From positions 4,526,001 through 4,590,000 of the forward strand of contig NZ_CP025624.1 in assembly GCF_002874965.1 (NCBI RefSeq): a DNA stretch of 64,000 bases, read 5' to 3'. Source of the DNA: Pseudomonas sp. NC02. GTDB taxonomy: Bacteria; Pseudomonadota; Gammaproteobacteria; Pseudomonadales; Pseudomonadaceae. A program made the translations under genes and the position numbers. This document shows, piece after piece, positions 44,790 to 53,224 of this stretch (within the stretch, counting starts at the first letter, position 1; the number at the start of each line of letters is the position of its first letter). Below the pieces are notes generated by a model that worked only from the letters and a program-made list of their open reading frames with translations, was not told where the DNA came from and made no database searches.

Positions 44790-45538
44790 TCAGCCTGCCT
44801 CCCAGCGAACGCGATTTGCATGCCTACGTCGATCACCAGCTCCTGGACGCCGACCGCCGCCAGCTCGAAACCTGGCTGGCGGCCCACCCGGACGTCGCCG
44901 CCCAGGTGCACGCCTGGCAACAGGACGCGCAGCACCTGCGGGCATCGTTGAGCGGCGCACTGCAACAACCCGCCAACCCCGAGCTGGACCCGGCCCTGAT
45001 TCGCCAGCGGGTCAAGCGCCAGTCGCGCCGCCATCTCGCAACCGCCGCCATGCTGTTGATTGCCGTCAGTGTCGGCGGCCTCGGCGGCTGGCAGGCCCGC
45101 CAGGCTACGCTGCTCGAGAGCATGGCGCCCATGAGCGACGCGATGCAGGCCTACCGCCTGTTTGCCCAGGACGGCATCTTGCCCGCCGACTACCACGTGC
45201 AAAGCGGTGGCGACATGCAAGGCTGGCTCGACCGTTATTTCAACCAGGCCTACCGCCTGCCGGACCTGAGCCAGGCCGGGTTCAAGGCGGTCAGCGGGCG
45301 CCTGCTCAGTACCGAACAAGGCGCGGCGGCCATGGTGCTGTATGAAGACCCCCAAGGGCGGCGCATCAGTTTCTATATCCGCCCGCCGGGCCCGGAAAAC
45401 AAGTTCCTGCCCCGGGGCAGCCGCAGTGCCGACGGGCTGCAGGCCGAATACTGGTCGGGCGCGGGCTACAACTATGCGATGGTCAGCCCGCAAGACCCGT
45501 CGACCACGCAGATGCTCAAGCAGACGATGCGGTTCTAG
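44786..45538 (+). CDS. Anti-sigma factor, single-pass membrane protein
   Basis: A 250-residue protein. The N-terminal cytoplasmic part (SERDLHAYVDHQLLDADRRQLETWLAAHPDVAAQV, residues 7-40) has the form of the sigma-binding domain of ECF anti-sigma factors, although the zinc-binding HxxxCxxC is absent. A membrane helix lies at about 88-105, then a periplasmic domain of about 140 residues. Translation is coupled to the sigma gene. Its stop codon overlaps that of the convergent fimbrial tip gene in CTAG, leaving no room for a terminator. Confidence 0.88.
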   Translation: MISLPPSERDLHAYVDHQLLDADRRQLETWLAAHPDVAAQVHAWQQDAQHLRASLSGALQQPANPELDPALIRQRVKRQSRRHLATAAMLLIAVSVGGLGGWQARQATLLESMAPMSDAMQAYRLFAQDGILPADYHVQSGGDMQGWLDRYFNQAYRLPDLSQAGFKAVSGRLLSTEQGAAAMVLYEDPQGRRISFYIRPPGPENKFLPRGSRSADGLQAEYWSGAGYNYAMVSPQDPSTTQMLKQTMRF

Positions 45539-46524
45539 AAACCCACATCCAGCACCACGTTATCGACGTAGGTACCGGCCGGCGGCGTGGCCTGGTTGCT
45601 ATAGATCGCCGCGTTGTAGTTGAACACCTGGCTGCCGGTGCCCAGGCCATTCCCGGGGTTCACCTCAGCCGTGGAGCTGGCGCGCCGGGCGGTGGTCACG
45701 CTGCCCCAGCGAGTGGTGGTGGCGCTTTTGAAGATGTCGTAATTGAGGAAATTGCTCCCCGAGATCATCCGCCGCTGCCCGCCCACACTCACCGGGTTCT
45801 GGCCATCGCTGATGCCCACGGTGTAGGCACTGCCCTTGGTGCAGGCAATCGTGGCTTGCCCGTTCACACTGGAAAAACCACTGATCACCGGCGCGCTGCC
45901 GAAGCTGATGTTGGGCGCGGTGATCTGACAGTCGTTGCTCACCGTCATGCTGACCGTCAGGGAGGATGTGCCGGAGCCGGAATCCCGGAAGACACACAGC
46001 GACCCAACCCCCAGCACCGCGCAGTAGTTCCAGACCCAGGCGATGCTGAGTGTCTCCGTGTAAAGGCCGGCAGCCACGTTGCTGCCGGTGATCGATCTCA
46101 GGTAAAGCGGCAAGGTCTTCGTGCCCGGCCCGGAAACCAAGCCAACGCTTTGGGCAATGCCCGTCGCGCCGAAATCGAACTGGGTGCCACGGTTGATCGG
46201 GTAACTGGTGCTGTTATTGGCGTAAATCGTATAACCGATGACATCCCCGGTAGGGCCGACCATGCCGCTGGTGGCCGAGGTGATGGTTGCATAGAAGTGA
46301 TCACTCGCCGCCAGCAGCGAAATCAACGTGGCCCCGCAGTTCAAGCCAGCGTTGGTGGTGGAACTGGTCTGGGCAGCGGTGCGCACCGTCATCGAACTGA
46401 TCGAGCCAAAGCTGGCCGGCGACGTAGCTCCCGGCGCCGAACACGCGGCCATTGCCTGTAGCGAAAAACCCAGGCCCGCCAGCACCAGCAGTCCAACTAT
46501 CCATTCCTTGACCCGCACACCCAC
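45535..46524 (-). CDS. csuE: Csu-type fimbrial tip protein with two spore-coat-U domains
   Basis: A 329-residue exported protein with a signal peptide ending in LQAMAACSAPG (residue ~27). It holds two SCPU domains (about 28-165 and 190-329); each starts with a Cys-containing strand (GLNCGATLIS, ISNDCQITAPNISFG) and the second ends in GTYVDNVVLDVGF. Two-domain subunits are the tip adhesins (CsuE) of archaic chaperone-usher pili, binding surfaces through hydrophobic loops. It is the last gene of the seven-gene operon, 10 bases after the usher. Confidence 0.88.
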   Translation of the reverse strand: MGVRVKEWIVGLLVLAGLGFSLQAMAACSAPGATSPASFGSISSMTVRTAAQTSSTTNAGLNCGATLISLLAASDHFYATITSATSGMVGPTGDVIGYTIYANNSTSYPINRGTQFDFGATGIAQSVGLVSGPGTKTLPLYLRSITGSNVAAGLYTETLSIAWVWNYCAVLGVGSLCVFRDSGSGTSSLTVSMTVSNDCQITAPNISFGSAPVISGFSSVNGQATIACTKGSAYTVGISDGQNPVSVGGQRRMISGSNFLNYDIFKSATTTRWGSVTTARRASSTAEVNPGNGLGTGSQVFNYNAAIYSNQATPPAGTYVDNVVLDVGF

Positions 46525-46534
46525 ACTCCTTGTC

Positions 46535-48928
46535 TCATTGGCAAACCAGCGGCCCGATCAGCGGCACCTGCTCCTCGTTGATATCCAAGTCGAACGTTGC
46601 CTGGCAGGTACGGCCCTCACCCACAGTGACTTGCAAGGTGTTGTGGGCCGCCAGGTTCTCCAGGTACACCAGGCCATCCCACCCCACCACCGCGCGCGCC
46701 CCGGTTTGCTCATGACGCACCTGGCTGCCCAGGGGCAGGTCCTGATGCCGGGCATCCACCAGGGTGATACTGGCCGCGATCACCCGGCGCACCGGGAACT
46801 CCAGCAGGTAGCCGCTACCGCGCCGCACCGCCACGCGCTGCTCGACATTAGGGGTCTGCACGTTGACCGGCAGGTTCAGCGGGTCGATTTCATACTTGCC
46901 GCGGTAGTACGCGCTGCTCCACGGCACCAGCAAGTGCCCGTTGCGGTCGGTTTCCCCCACCAGCTGGTTTTCATAAAGCACCGGCACACCGGAATAGCCG
47001 TCGGTGCTCACCACCACAAACGCGTCATTGACCTGGTTGGCCGTGAACACCTGATTGTCCATCCACACCAGCGAGCCACTGGCATCCGCCCAACGGGTCT
47101 CGGCGTCACTGCTACCGTACACGCCCGCCTGCAATTGCACCGACTGCATGCGCCAGGTCAGGTCGGCCTGGCGATAGGCCGGGCCGTCGCCACTGGCATA
47201 ACCCAAGTTGTAGCCCACGCCGCCCTCGGACGGCACCGCCCGGCTGTAGTTGACCCGCTGGCGACTTTCGCCGGCCTGGCTGCGCTCGTTGCTCAAGGCC
47301 AGGCTCCCGTAGACGTCGAACGGGATCACCAGTTGCGCCTGCATGGCCCAGTTGCTGTCACCGACCTCACGGTTGGCCGACAGATAGAAACTGGTGTTGC
47401 GCCACAGCTGTTTGCTCCAGGTGAGGTTCATCAGCCGGGTGCGGGAGTCATCGGCCGCCTGTACATCGAAATAGCCGGCACCGATGCTGCCGAAATCGTT
47501 GAGGTTCAGGCTCAGGGTCACCTGCTCGCTGCGCTTGCTGAGGCTCGCATAAGGCGTGTCGACCAGGGTCAGGTCGGCGTACTGGTCGCGGCGTTCTACT
47601 CGCTGGTATGACAGGCTGTAGCGCTGGTTGCTGTATTGATAACCGAAGCTCAGTTGCTGGCCGGTCTCGCCATCAAACTGGCTTTGGCTGAGGGCGGTAT
47701 TGAGCACCCCGAAGTTGCCCAGCCGCACGTTGCCGCCGAGCCCGCCCAGGGTCAGGTCGCCTGAGGCTTCGGCATGGCTTTCCAGGGTGAAGTAGTCCGA
47801 CACCCCGTAACGAAACGTGCCGCTGGCCACGCCCGGCCCGTAGCCAAAATCCCGAATGGTGTAGTCGCGGCGCAAATTACCGGCCGCCACCGAAAAATCC
47901 GACAGCCCTTTTTGCAACAACGTACTGGTGACGTAGAACGGCACGGTGGTCGACACCTGCCGGCCCAGGGCATCGGTGGTGACCACCACCGCTTCGCCGG
48001 CGCCGTTGATAAACGGCACGTTGGTCAAGGTGTACGGGCCCGGCTGCAGATCTGCGCTGCTGGATTTGTAGCCATTGATGAACAGGTCCACCGACGACGG
48101 CACCGCCGCCTCCCCGGCAAATTGTGGCAAGGGGTAAGTCACCAGGTCCGGGCGTACGCCGAAATCCCGCGACACTTGCACCCCGCCCAGGCGTACCGAA
48201 CTGCTCCACGGCAATGCGCTGCTGATCACGTCGCCCGCCTCGTAGGTCAGCAGGCGCTCATCGTCGGAAAAGCGCCAGGTGGTGTCATAGCGCCGGTAGC
48301 CATTGTTCAAAGTGCTGCCGCTGGCCTGGCCGCCAAAGGTGGTGCGGTATTGGCCGGTATTGGACAAGGTGCCCCAGGTATCGAACAGCCGCACTTCGTT
48401 GAAAATGCCCAGGTATGTGCCGGCGTCATCGGTGTCGTTCAGGTAAGCGTCATAGTTGAGCAACGCACCAAAACTGGTGAGTGCCTGGGCGCGCGGGTAG
48501 TTGTTGCGGCTGCCGATGAACTGCGCCGGCAACCACGCCGGCGGTACCGTCAACATCAGGCGCTGGCCCTGGCTGTCGTAATCGGTGTGCAGGCCCGGCA
48601 GGTGGTCCAGCGCGACCTCGGTGGTGATCTCGGCCGGCAGCTTCATGCCCACGTCCCGCAAGGTGGCCGCCGGCACAAACAGGCCGCCGGCGCGCTGATC
48701 CACGGCCACCACCCGGCCAGTGTCCATCTGGTTGACCACCAGTTCGAGGAACAACTGTGCATCGGCAACAGCCTCCATGTTGCTGGGCGGCGGCGGCAAC
48801 GGCGCGGCCACGCCAAGCGGCGCAAGCACCAGGCCCGCCAGGCCGCCCACCACCCACACCGATCGCCATCGACTACGAGTCCAACCATGGCTCACCAAGG
48901 CATTGTGTCCATCAATGGACATCTCCAT
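46535..48928 (-). CDS. csuD: Csu-type outer-membrane usher
   Basis: A 797-residue usher that assembles pilin-chaperone complexes at the outer membrane. After a signal segment (to about residue 45) come the periplasmic N-domain (LFLELVVNQMDTGRVVAVDQRAGGLFV), a 24-strand barrel with the plug region (FINGYKSSSADLQPGPYTLTNVPFINGAGEAVVVTTDALG, FimD-family signature) and two C-terminal domains. It belongs to the archaic (sigma, Csu/CsuD) usher clade, shorter than FimD. It is preceded by the chaperone gene (41-base gap) and followed by the tip gene. Confidence 0.93.
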   Translation of the reverse strand: MEMSIDGHNALVSHGWTRSRWRSVWVVGGLAGLVLAPLGVAAPLPPPPSNMEAVADAQLFLELVVNQMDTGRVVAVDQRAGGLFVPAATLRDVGMKLPAEITTEVALDHLPGLHTDYDSQGQRLMLTVPPAWLPAQFIGSRNNYPRAQALTSFGALLNYDAYLNDTDDAGTYLGIFNEVRLFDTWGTLSNTGQYRTTFGGQASGSTLNNGYRRYDTTWRFSDDERLLTYEAGDVISSALPWSSSVRLGGVQVSRDFGVRPDLVTYPLPQFAGEAAVPSSVDLFINGYKSSSADLQPGPYTLTNVPFINGAGEAVVVTTDALGRQVSTTVPFYVTSTLLQKGLSDFSVAAGNLRRDYTIRDFGYGPGVASGTFRYGVSDYFTLESHAEASGDLTLGGLGGNVRLGNFGVLNTALSQSQFDGETGQQLSFGYQYSNQRYSLSYQRVERRDQYADLTLVDTPYASLSKRSEQVTLSLNLNDFGSIGAGYFDVQAADDSRTRLMNLTWSKQLWRNTSFYLSANREVGDSNWAMQAQLVIPFDVYGSLALSNERSQAGESRQRVNYSRAVPSEGGVGYNLGYASGDGPAYRQADLTWRMQSVQLQAGVYGSSDAETRWADASGSLVWMDNQVFTANQVNDAFVVVSTDGYSGVPVLYENQLVGETDRNGHLLVPWSSAYYRGKYEIDPLNLPVNVQTPNVEQRVAVRRGSGYLLEFPVRRVIAASITLVDARHQDLPLGSQVRHEQTGARAVVGWDGLVYLENLAAHNTLQVTVGEGRTCQATFDLDINEEQVPLIGPLVCQ

Positions 48929-48969
48929 CCGTTAAGACCAAGGGCTGCTCCATGCCCTATTCCATTGCG

Positions 48970-49755
48970 TTACCGTCCCGGCGCAAGGTTCTCCAGTTGC
49001 GCTGCGCCATTGACTCGCACCTGCAGCGGCTGATCGCCCGCGACACCTTGTGGCACCGGCCAGCGCATGGTTGCGCCCGGCAGTACATAGCCGAGCAGGC
49101 CGTCTACCAGCGGCCGGGTCTGCCCGCCCTGTTTGAACGCCACATCGGTGAGCCGCGCGTGCACCGCGCCCTGGTTGCGCATCTCCACATAGTTGCGCCC
49201 GCCGACGGTGACTTTTTTCCAGCTCAGGTCAGGCTTGCCCGCGCCCTTGGGGTCGCGCTGGCGCGTCGCGTCTTCCTTGCTCCACAGGCCTGCGCCGTAG
49301 GCGAACAACGGCACCGAATAACGCATCTGAAAGCGGATGGCTGCGGCCGTCTTGCCATCGGCTGCGGGGGTTTCAGGGGTGGCGGCGGGGATTTCGTCGA
49401 TGATGATCCGATAGGCCAACTCCTGGCCCGGCGGCACTTCCCGGGTCCGGGTCAGGCGCACCAATTGCTTCTGCCCCGGTTCGATCTTCGCCACCGGCGG
49501 GCTGCCGATCACGTCGCGCTGGTTCTGGTACTGCTCGTCAAACCCGCCCTGGCTCCAGGCAAATACCCGGATCTGCAGGTTGGCAGTCTCTGTACCGCGG
49601 TTCTCCAACCACAAGGCGCTGGCCTGTTGATCGGCCTCCAGCACCGGGTCAATGGGCCAGATCAGCACCGAACTGGCGGCCTGGACCTGCCCGGCGCCCA
49701 ACGTCACCAGACCGATAAAACCCGCAACCCAATACCGCCGGGAAGCTGCAAACAT
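48970..49755 (-). CDS. csuC: Csu-type periplasmic pilus chaperone
   Basis: A 261-residue PapD-like chaperone. Signal peptide to about residue 27 (GQVQA-AS), then an N-terminal Ig domain with LVWPIDPVLEADQQASALWLENRGTETANLQIRVF and the conserved QKQLVRLTRTREVPPGQELAYRIIIDEIP strand (the subunit-binding G1 region). A second Ig domain follows. The Csu form has a longer F1-G1 loop than FimC. The ATG at 49755 has GAGGAG 10 bases upstream; an in-frame GTG at 49764 would start inside that site. Confidence 0.92.
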   Translation of the reverse strand: MFAASRRYWVAGFIGLVTLGAGQVQAASSVLIWPIDPVLEADQQASALWLENRGTETANLQIRVFAWSQGGFDEQYQNQRDVIGSPPVAKIEPGQKQLVRLTRTREVPPGQELAYRIIIDEIPAATPETPAADGKTAAAIRFQMRYSVPLFAYGAGLWSKEDATRQRDPKGAGKPDLSWKKVTVGGRNYVEMRNQGAVHARLTDVAFKQGGQTRPLVDGLLGYVLPGATMRWPVPQGVAGDQPLQVRVNGAAQLENLAPGR

Positions 49756-49781
49756 AGATTCCACTCCTCATGCCAATCGCC

Positions 49782-50282
49782 TTACCAGGACAGCTGCACC
49801 TGCAGCACGTCGCTGTACGTCCCCCCAGGCTGATTACCCGGTAACACCACCCGGCCGTAAATCGGCAGGGTTATATTGTTCGCGTTGCTGTAGGCCACGC
49901 TGACGCTTTGACTGATCCCCAGGCTCTGGCTCAGGGCCGCGTCCTGAAACAGCTGGTACGCCACTTGGGCACTGCCGCTATTGAGTTGCATGTGCCGGCC
50001 ACTGGCGTTGTACAAGCCGCCGTTGACGCTCATGTTCAAGGTGACTCCCGGAGTGCATTGCAGCGTTACCCCGCTGCTCAGCGCCACCGACACCGTGCTG
50101 GTGGACAACGACGAATAGCTGCCGAACGCCAGGCTGCCGTAGTTCGTGCCGCCGCCCACCACCAGGCAGCCTGCGGCAATCGTCGCGCTGACCTGGATCG
50201 TCTGGCTGGTCACCGCCAGCAACGACAACGGCATCCCCCAACCCGTGATGACCGCCAGCGTCGCCCAGCAGGCCCGCTTCAT
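49782..50282 (-). CDS. Spore-coat-U-domain fimbrial subunit (fourth subunit)
   Basis: A 166-residue exported SCPU protein. Signal peptide to about residue 23 (LSLLAVTSQTIQ), then the domain with SATIAAGCLVVGGGTNYGSLAFG (cysteine strand), CTPGVTLNMSVNGGLYN (second cysteine) and the C-terminal YGRVVLPGNQPGGTYSDVLQVQLSW donor-strand end ending in an aromatic. Likely corresponds to CsuB. It lies directly before the chaperone gene and 4 bases after the CsuA/B-like gene. Sequence differs from its paralogues outside these motifs. Confidence 0.82.
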   Translation of the reverse strand: MKRACWATLAVITGWGMPLSLLAVTSQTIQVSATIAAGCLVVGGGTNYGSLAFGSYSSLSTSTVSVALSSGVTLQCTPGVTLNMSVNGGLYNASGRHMQLNSGSAQVAYQLFQDAALSQSLGISQSVSVAYSNANNITLPIYGRVVLPGNQPGGTYSDVLQVQLSW

Positions 50283-50286
50283 CGCA

Positions 50287-50823
50287 CTAGAACGTCAATT
50301 GCACGGACACCGTGTCGGTGTAGGTACCCGCCGGCAGACCTGCCTTGCCCACGGCCTGGCCGTAGATGTTCACGGTTTGCGCAACGCCCGTGCTCGCGCC
50401 TACGTTGATGGTTCCGTTGATCGCCAGGAGCGTCGAATGCCCGGTGTCGGTGTAGAAGTCATACGGCACATAGTTGGCCACGCCGTCGTACAGCGCCCGG
50501 GTGCCGCCCGTGGACTGGCCGTCATGGGACCCGGCACCCACAGTGATCACCGGCGAGGTGCCCGAGGAACACTGGATCGACAACGCGCCTCCACCGCCAC
50601 CCAGCACCTGGCCGGACTGCGTGGTGAACTGGCTGTTGGTGGTACCGAAATTGATCGTACCGAAGTTCAAACCGGTGGTGCCGCCCACGCCATTGACCAG
50701 GCAACTGTTGGTCAGGATCAGCGTGGAGCTGATCTGCCCGGTGACCGTCGTGGCCGCCTGGGCACCCGATACCCAGGCCAGTGCGACCAATGGGAGAACT
50801 GCTTTAGATACAAGTGCATGCAT
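50287..50823 (-). CDS. Spore-coat-U-domain fimbrial subunit (third; CsuA/B-like)
   Basis: A 178-residue exported SCPU protein. Signal peptide to about residue 23 (GAQA-AT), then VTGQISSTLILTNSCLVNG and GGGGGALSIQCSSGTSPVITVGAGSHDGQSTGGTR, the pattern of Csu major pilins, and the end LPAGTYTDTVSVQLTF. The start at 50823 (MHALVSK) has GAGGA 9 bases upstream; an in-frame ATG at 50838 has none. It closely resembles the pilin CsuA/B of Acinetobacter by motif layout and could be the shaft protein. Confidence 0.82.
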   Translation of the reverse strand: MHALVSKAVLPLVALAWVSGAQAATTVTGQISSTLILTNSCLVNGVGGTTGLNFGTINFGTTNSQFTTQSGQVLGGGGGALSIQCSSGTSPVITVGAGSHDGQSTGGTRALYDGVANYVPYDFYTDTGHSTLLAINGTINVGASTGVAQTVNIYGQAVGKAGLPAGTYTDTVSVQLTF

Positions 50824-50841
50824 GATGTCCATCCTCATGAA

Positions 50842-51384
50842 TTACCAATCCAGAGTCACCGTCAGGGTGTCTGTGTAGATGCCGGCCGGTAGGGCCCTGG
50901 TATTCGCCACCACCGAGCCGAATACCGGGATCGGTACCTGTGCGCCCTTGGTCACGACGAAATTGCGTTGCTGGCCGATGCTGTAGGTGCTTCGGCCCGC
51001 AGGATCGGCCGACAGCCGATACGGTATGGTTTGCCGGCCATTGCTCAAGCGCCGGGTGATGCCGTCGCCATGGGCGCCGCCGTCGATGGTCACGGTGAAA
51101 CTGCTCACCACCGACGGGTTGCAGGACACAGCGAGCGCGGCCTTGTCGCCATCACTGATGCCGGCACCCAGGCCCTTGTCCCAAGTGGGTCCGTGGCTGC
51201 CGAAATCCAGCAAGGCCGAGCCGCCATCCGGGCTCACCGGCGCGCTGTCGGTGCCTTTGCTCACCTGGCAACTGGCGGTAATCACCAGCCGTGCGTGAAT
51301 CTGCCCGGCGACCGCCGCCTGGGCGTCCTCGGCCAGGAGCAACAGGCCGCCCAGCGCGATGCAGGCCAGGGCGCGGCTTACCAT
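50842..51384 (-). CDS. Spore-coat-U-domain fimbrial subunit (second)
   Basis: A 180-residue exported SCPU protein with signal peptide (SRALACIALGGLLLLAEDAQA) and the domain GQIHARLVITASCQVSKG ... GDKAALAVSCNPSVVSSFTVTIDGGAHG ... LPAGIYTDTLTVTLDW. The ATG at 51384 starts 7 bases inside the end of the first pilin gene; a much longer frame to 51666 only reads through that gene in another frame. Layout and size are close to the third subunit, suggesting duplication. Confidence 0.82.
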   Translation of the reverse strand: MVSRALACIALGGLLLLAEDAQAAVAGQIHARLVITASCQVSKGTDSAPVSPDGGSALLDFGSHGPTWDKGLGAGISDGDKAALAVSCNPSVVSSFTVTIDGGAHGDGITRRLSNGRQTIPYRLSADPAGRSTYSIGQQRNFVVTKGAQVPIPVFGSVVANTRALPAGIYTDTLTVTLDW

Positions 51385-51905
51385 GTCACCGTCACTTTGA
51401 GCAGGTCGGAATAACGCCCCACGGCCGGTATTTCCTTGAGCGGCTCGATGCGTCCATAAAGTGGCAAGTCCACCGTGCCGGAATCGGGCACACGGCCGCT
51501 CAACGGTACGTCCACGGCCAAGGGGATGCGGCGTGCGGCATCGGCATAAATTCGATAGGGAATGGGTTTGATCGAGGGGGCAGCAGCGCCCAGGTAACGT
51601 ACTTCGCCGATGCCGCCATGCAGGCCGCCGTCGACACGCATCTGATACGGCGTATCCGGGTTGCACTCCAGGCGTGGCTGGCGCTGGCTGATCAAGGCTG
51701 CACTCAACGGGCCTGCCGGGTCATCCAGCCGGGAGCCGCTGCCGAAATCCAGTACGCCGAGCTGCTCGATCCCTGCTTCACGCGTGGTGCCGACCAATTG
51801 GCACCCCCGCTGCACGTCGATACGCACCTCAACCTGGAGCTGGGCACCATAAACCGTGTTGCAGAGCATCGCGCTCATGATTGCCAAGACTGCGTGTCCC
51901 TTCAC
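51378..51905 (-). CDS. Spore-coat-U-domain fimbrial subunit (first of operon)
   Basis: A 175-residue exported SCPU protein. The GTG start gives a signal peptide MKGHAVLAIMSAMLCNTVYG-AQ, with AAGGA about 10 bases upstream. The domain has VEVRIDVQRGCQLVG, LECNPDTPYQMRVDGGLHGG and VPLSGRVPDSGTVDLPLYG near the end, closing with YSDLLKVTVTW. It heads an operon of four small subunits, chaperone, usher and tip. The upstream region has an inverted repeat (GTGACT-N15-AGTCAC, 51928-51954). Confidence 0.8.
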   Translation of the reverse strand: MKGHAVLAIMSAMLCNTVYGAQLQVEVRIDVQRGCQLVGTTREAGIEQLGVLDFGSGSRLDDPAGPLSAALISQRQPRLECNPDTPYQMRVDGGLHGGIGEVRYLGAAAPSIKPIPYRIYADAARRIPLAVDVPLSGRVPDSGTVDLPLYGRIEPLKEIPAVGRYSDLLKVTVTW

Positions 51906-51927
51906 TGCCCCAAATCCTTATACAGGG

Positions 51928-51954
51928 GTGACTGCTGTGTATGAGGTTAGTCAC
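51928..51954. promoter_or_regulatory. Inverted repeat upstream of the Csu operon
   Basis: GTGACT and AGTCAC are separated by 15 bases, about 25 bases upstream of the first pilin start. TATAAG on the minus strand in the same stretch may be a -10 box. The 193-bp gap to the next gene shows nothing else. Confidence 0.4.
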
Positions 51955-52098
51955 TTGAAGGGAATCCGCCAGTCAGGTCGGTGTTTTGGATCCATTGACC
52001 CATGCCTTTTCCAGATAGCTCGCGCCGTGCTTCTCTATTGGTCAAACCGCAACCGGCGCTCTAAAGTGAGCGACCACCGACATACAGAGTGACTGACA

Positions 52099-53214
52099 TT
52101 GGCTGCTTTACCGCCCCTGCTCAAACGGTTGCTGGGTAAACCCGCGGCGACCACCGCCGCCCCCGGTATCACCGCATTCTTCCAGGGCAAGGCCCGGCAA
52201 CAGGGCTATACCCTCAGCCCAAGCCAGCAACAGGTGATCGAGACCATGGCCCGGCAAACCGACCATCTGCTGGCCGGGCGCCCTACCCGCAGCCTGTACC
52301 TGCACGGCGCCGTCGGCCGGGGCAAGAGCTGGTTGCTGGACGGCTTTTTCCAGGCGTTGCCGATTGCCGAGAAACAGCGCGTGCACTTCCACGACTTTTT
52401 CGCCCGTCTGCACCAGGGAATGTTTGCCCATCGCCAGCAGCGCGATGCATTGGCCGTGACCCTGGATGAGTTGCTCGATGGCTGCCGCGTGCTGTGCTTC
52501 GACGAGTTTCACGTACATGATATCGGCGATGCGATGCTGATCAGCCGCCTGTTCAAGGCCCTGTTCCGGCGCGGAGTCTGGGTGCTGGTAACCTCCAATT
52601 ATCCGCCCGCCGGGTTGCTGCCGAACCCCTTGTACCATCAGCGGTTCAAGCCGGTGATCGAGCTGATCAGCGCGCGCATGGACGTCATGGAGGTCAGCGC
52701 CCCCCAGGATTTTCGCAGCCTGGCCCAGGCCCATGGCGATCAGCGGTTCAGCGCTGGCCAGTTCGTGTGGCCGGGGACTGCCGCGCAACGCCAAGCCCTG
52801 GGCCTGCCGTCAGCGGATCAGGCCCCGGTCAGCCTGACCGTCGGAGCCCGGCAATTGACTGCCCGCTGGTACCAGGACCGCAGCATTGCCTTCACCTTCA
52901 GCGACCTGTGCGAACAACCGACCGCCGTCATGGACTACCTGCAGCTGTGCCGCGACTATGAACGCTGGATCATCGACGGCCTGCCGCACCTGGCGGACTG
53001 TCCGATTGCCGCCCAGCAACGGTTCATCAACCTGGTGGACGTGCTCTACGACCAGGACAAGCAATTGGTGCTGATCGGCGAGCAGCCGCTGGAGCAATCC
53101 CTGAGCGGCCAGGCCATCGATTTGGCGCGCACCGCCAGCCGCCTGGGGCAGTTGCAGAAGATCGGGCCGCAACCCGCTATCATGAGCGCCATTCACGCCC
53201 CTATTGCCGAGTGA
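52099..53214 (+). CDS. zapE: AFG1/ZapE-family ATPase
   Basis: A 371-residue P-loop ATPase. Walker A GAVGRGKSW is near residue 70, Walker B RVLCFDEFHVHDIGDAMLI near 133 with the family-specific FDEF...D motif, then LVTSNYPP (sensor 1) near 172 and RFKPVIELI. ZapE acts at the Z-ring in cell division, and AFG1 in mitochondrial quality control. Pseudomonas normally carries another zapE next to the ribosomal gene rplM, so this may be a paralogue. The start is a TTG (52099), with no good ATG nearby. It lies 10 bases before an LRR-kinase gene, likely co-transcribed. Confidence 0.85.
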   Translation: MAALPPLLKRLLGKPAATTAAPGITAFFQGKARQQGYTLSPSQQQVIETMARQTDHLLAGRPTRSLYLHGAVGRGKSWLLDGFFQALPIAEKQRVHFHDFFARLHQGMFAHRQQRDALAVTLDELLDGCRVLCFDEFHVHDIGDAMLISRLFKALFRRGVWVLVTSNYPPAGLLPNPLYHQRFKPVIELISARMDVMEVSAPQDFRSLAQAHGDQRFSAGQFVWPGTAAQRQALGLPSADQAPVSLTVGARQLTARWYQDRSIAFTFSDLCEQPTAVMDYLQLCRDYERWIIDGLPHLADCPIAAQQRFINLVDVLYDQDKQLVLIGEQPLEQSLSGQAIDLARTASRLGQLQKIGPQPAIMSAIHAPIAE

Positions 53215-53224
53215 CGCGCCGTTC

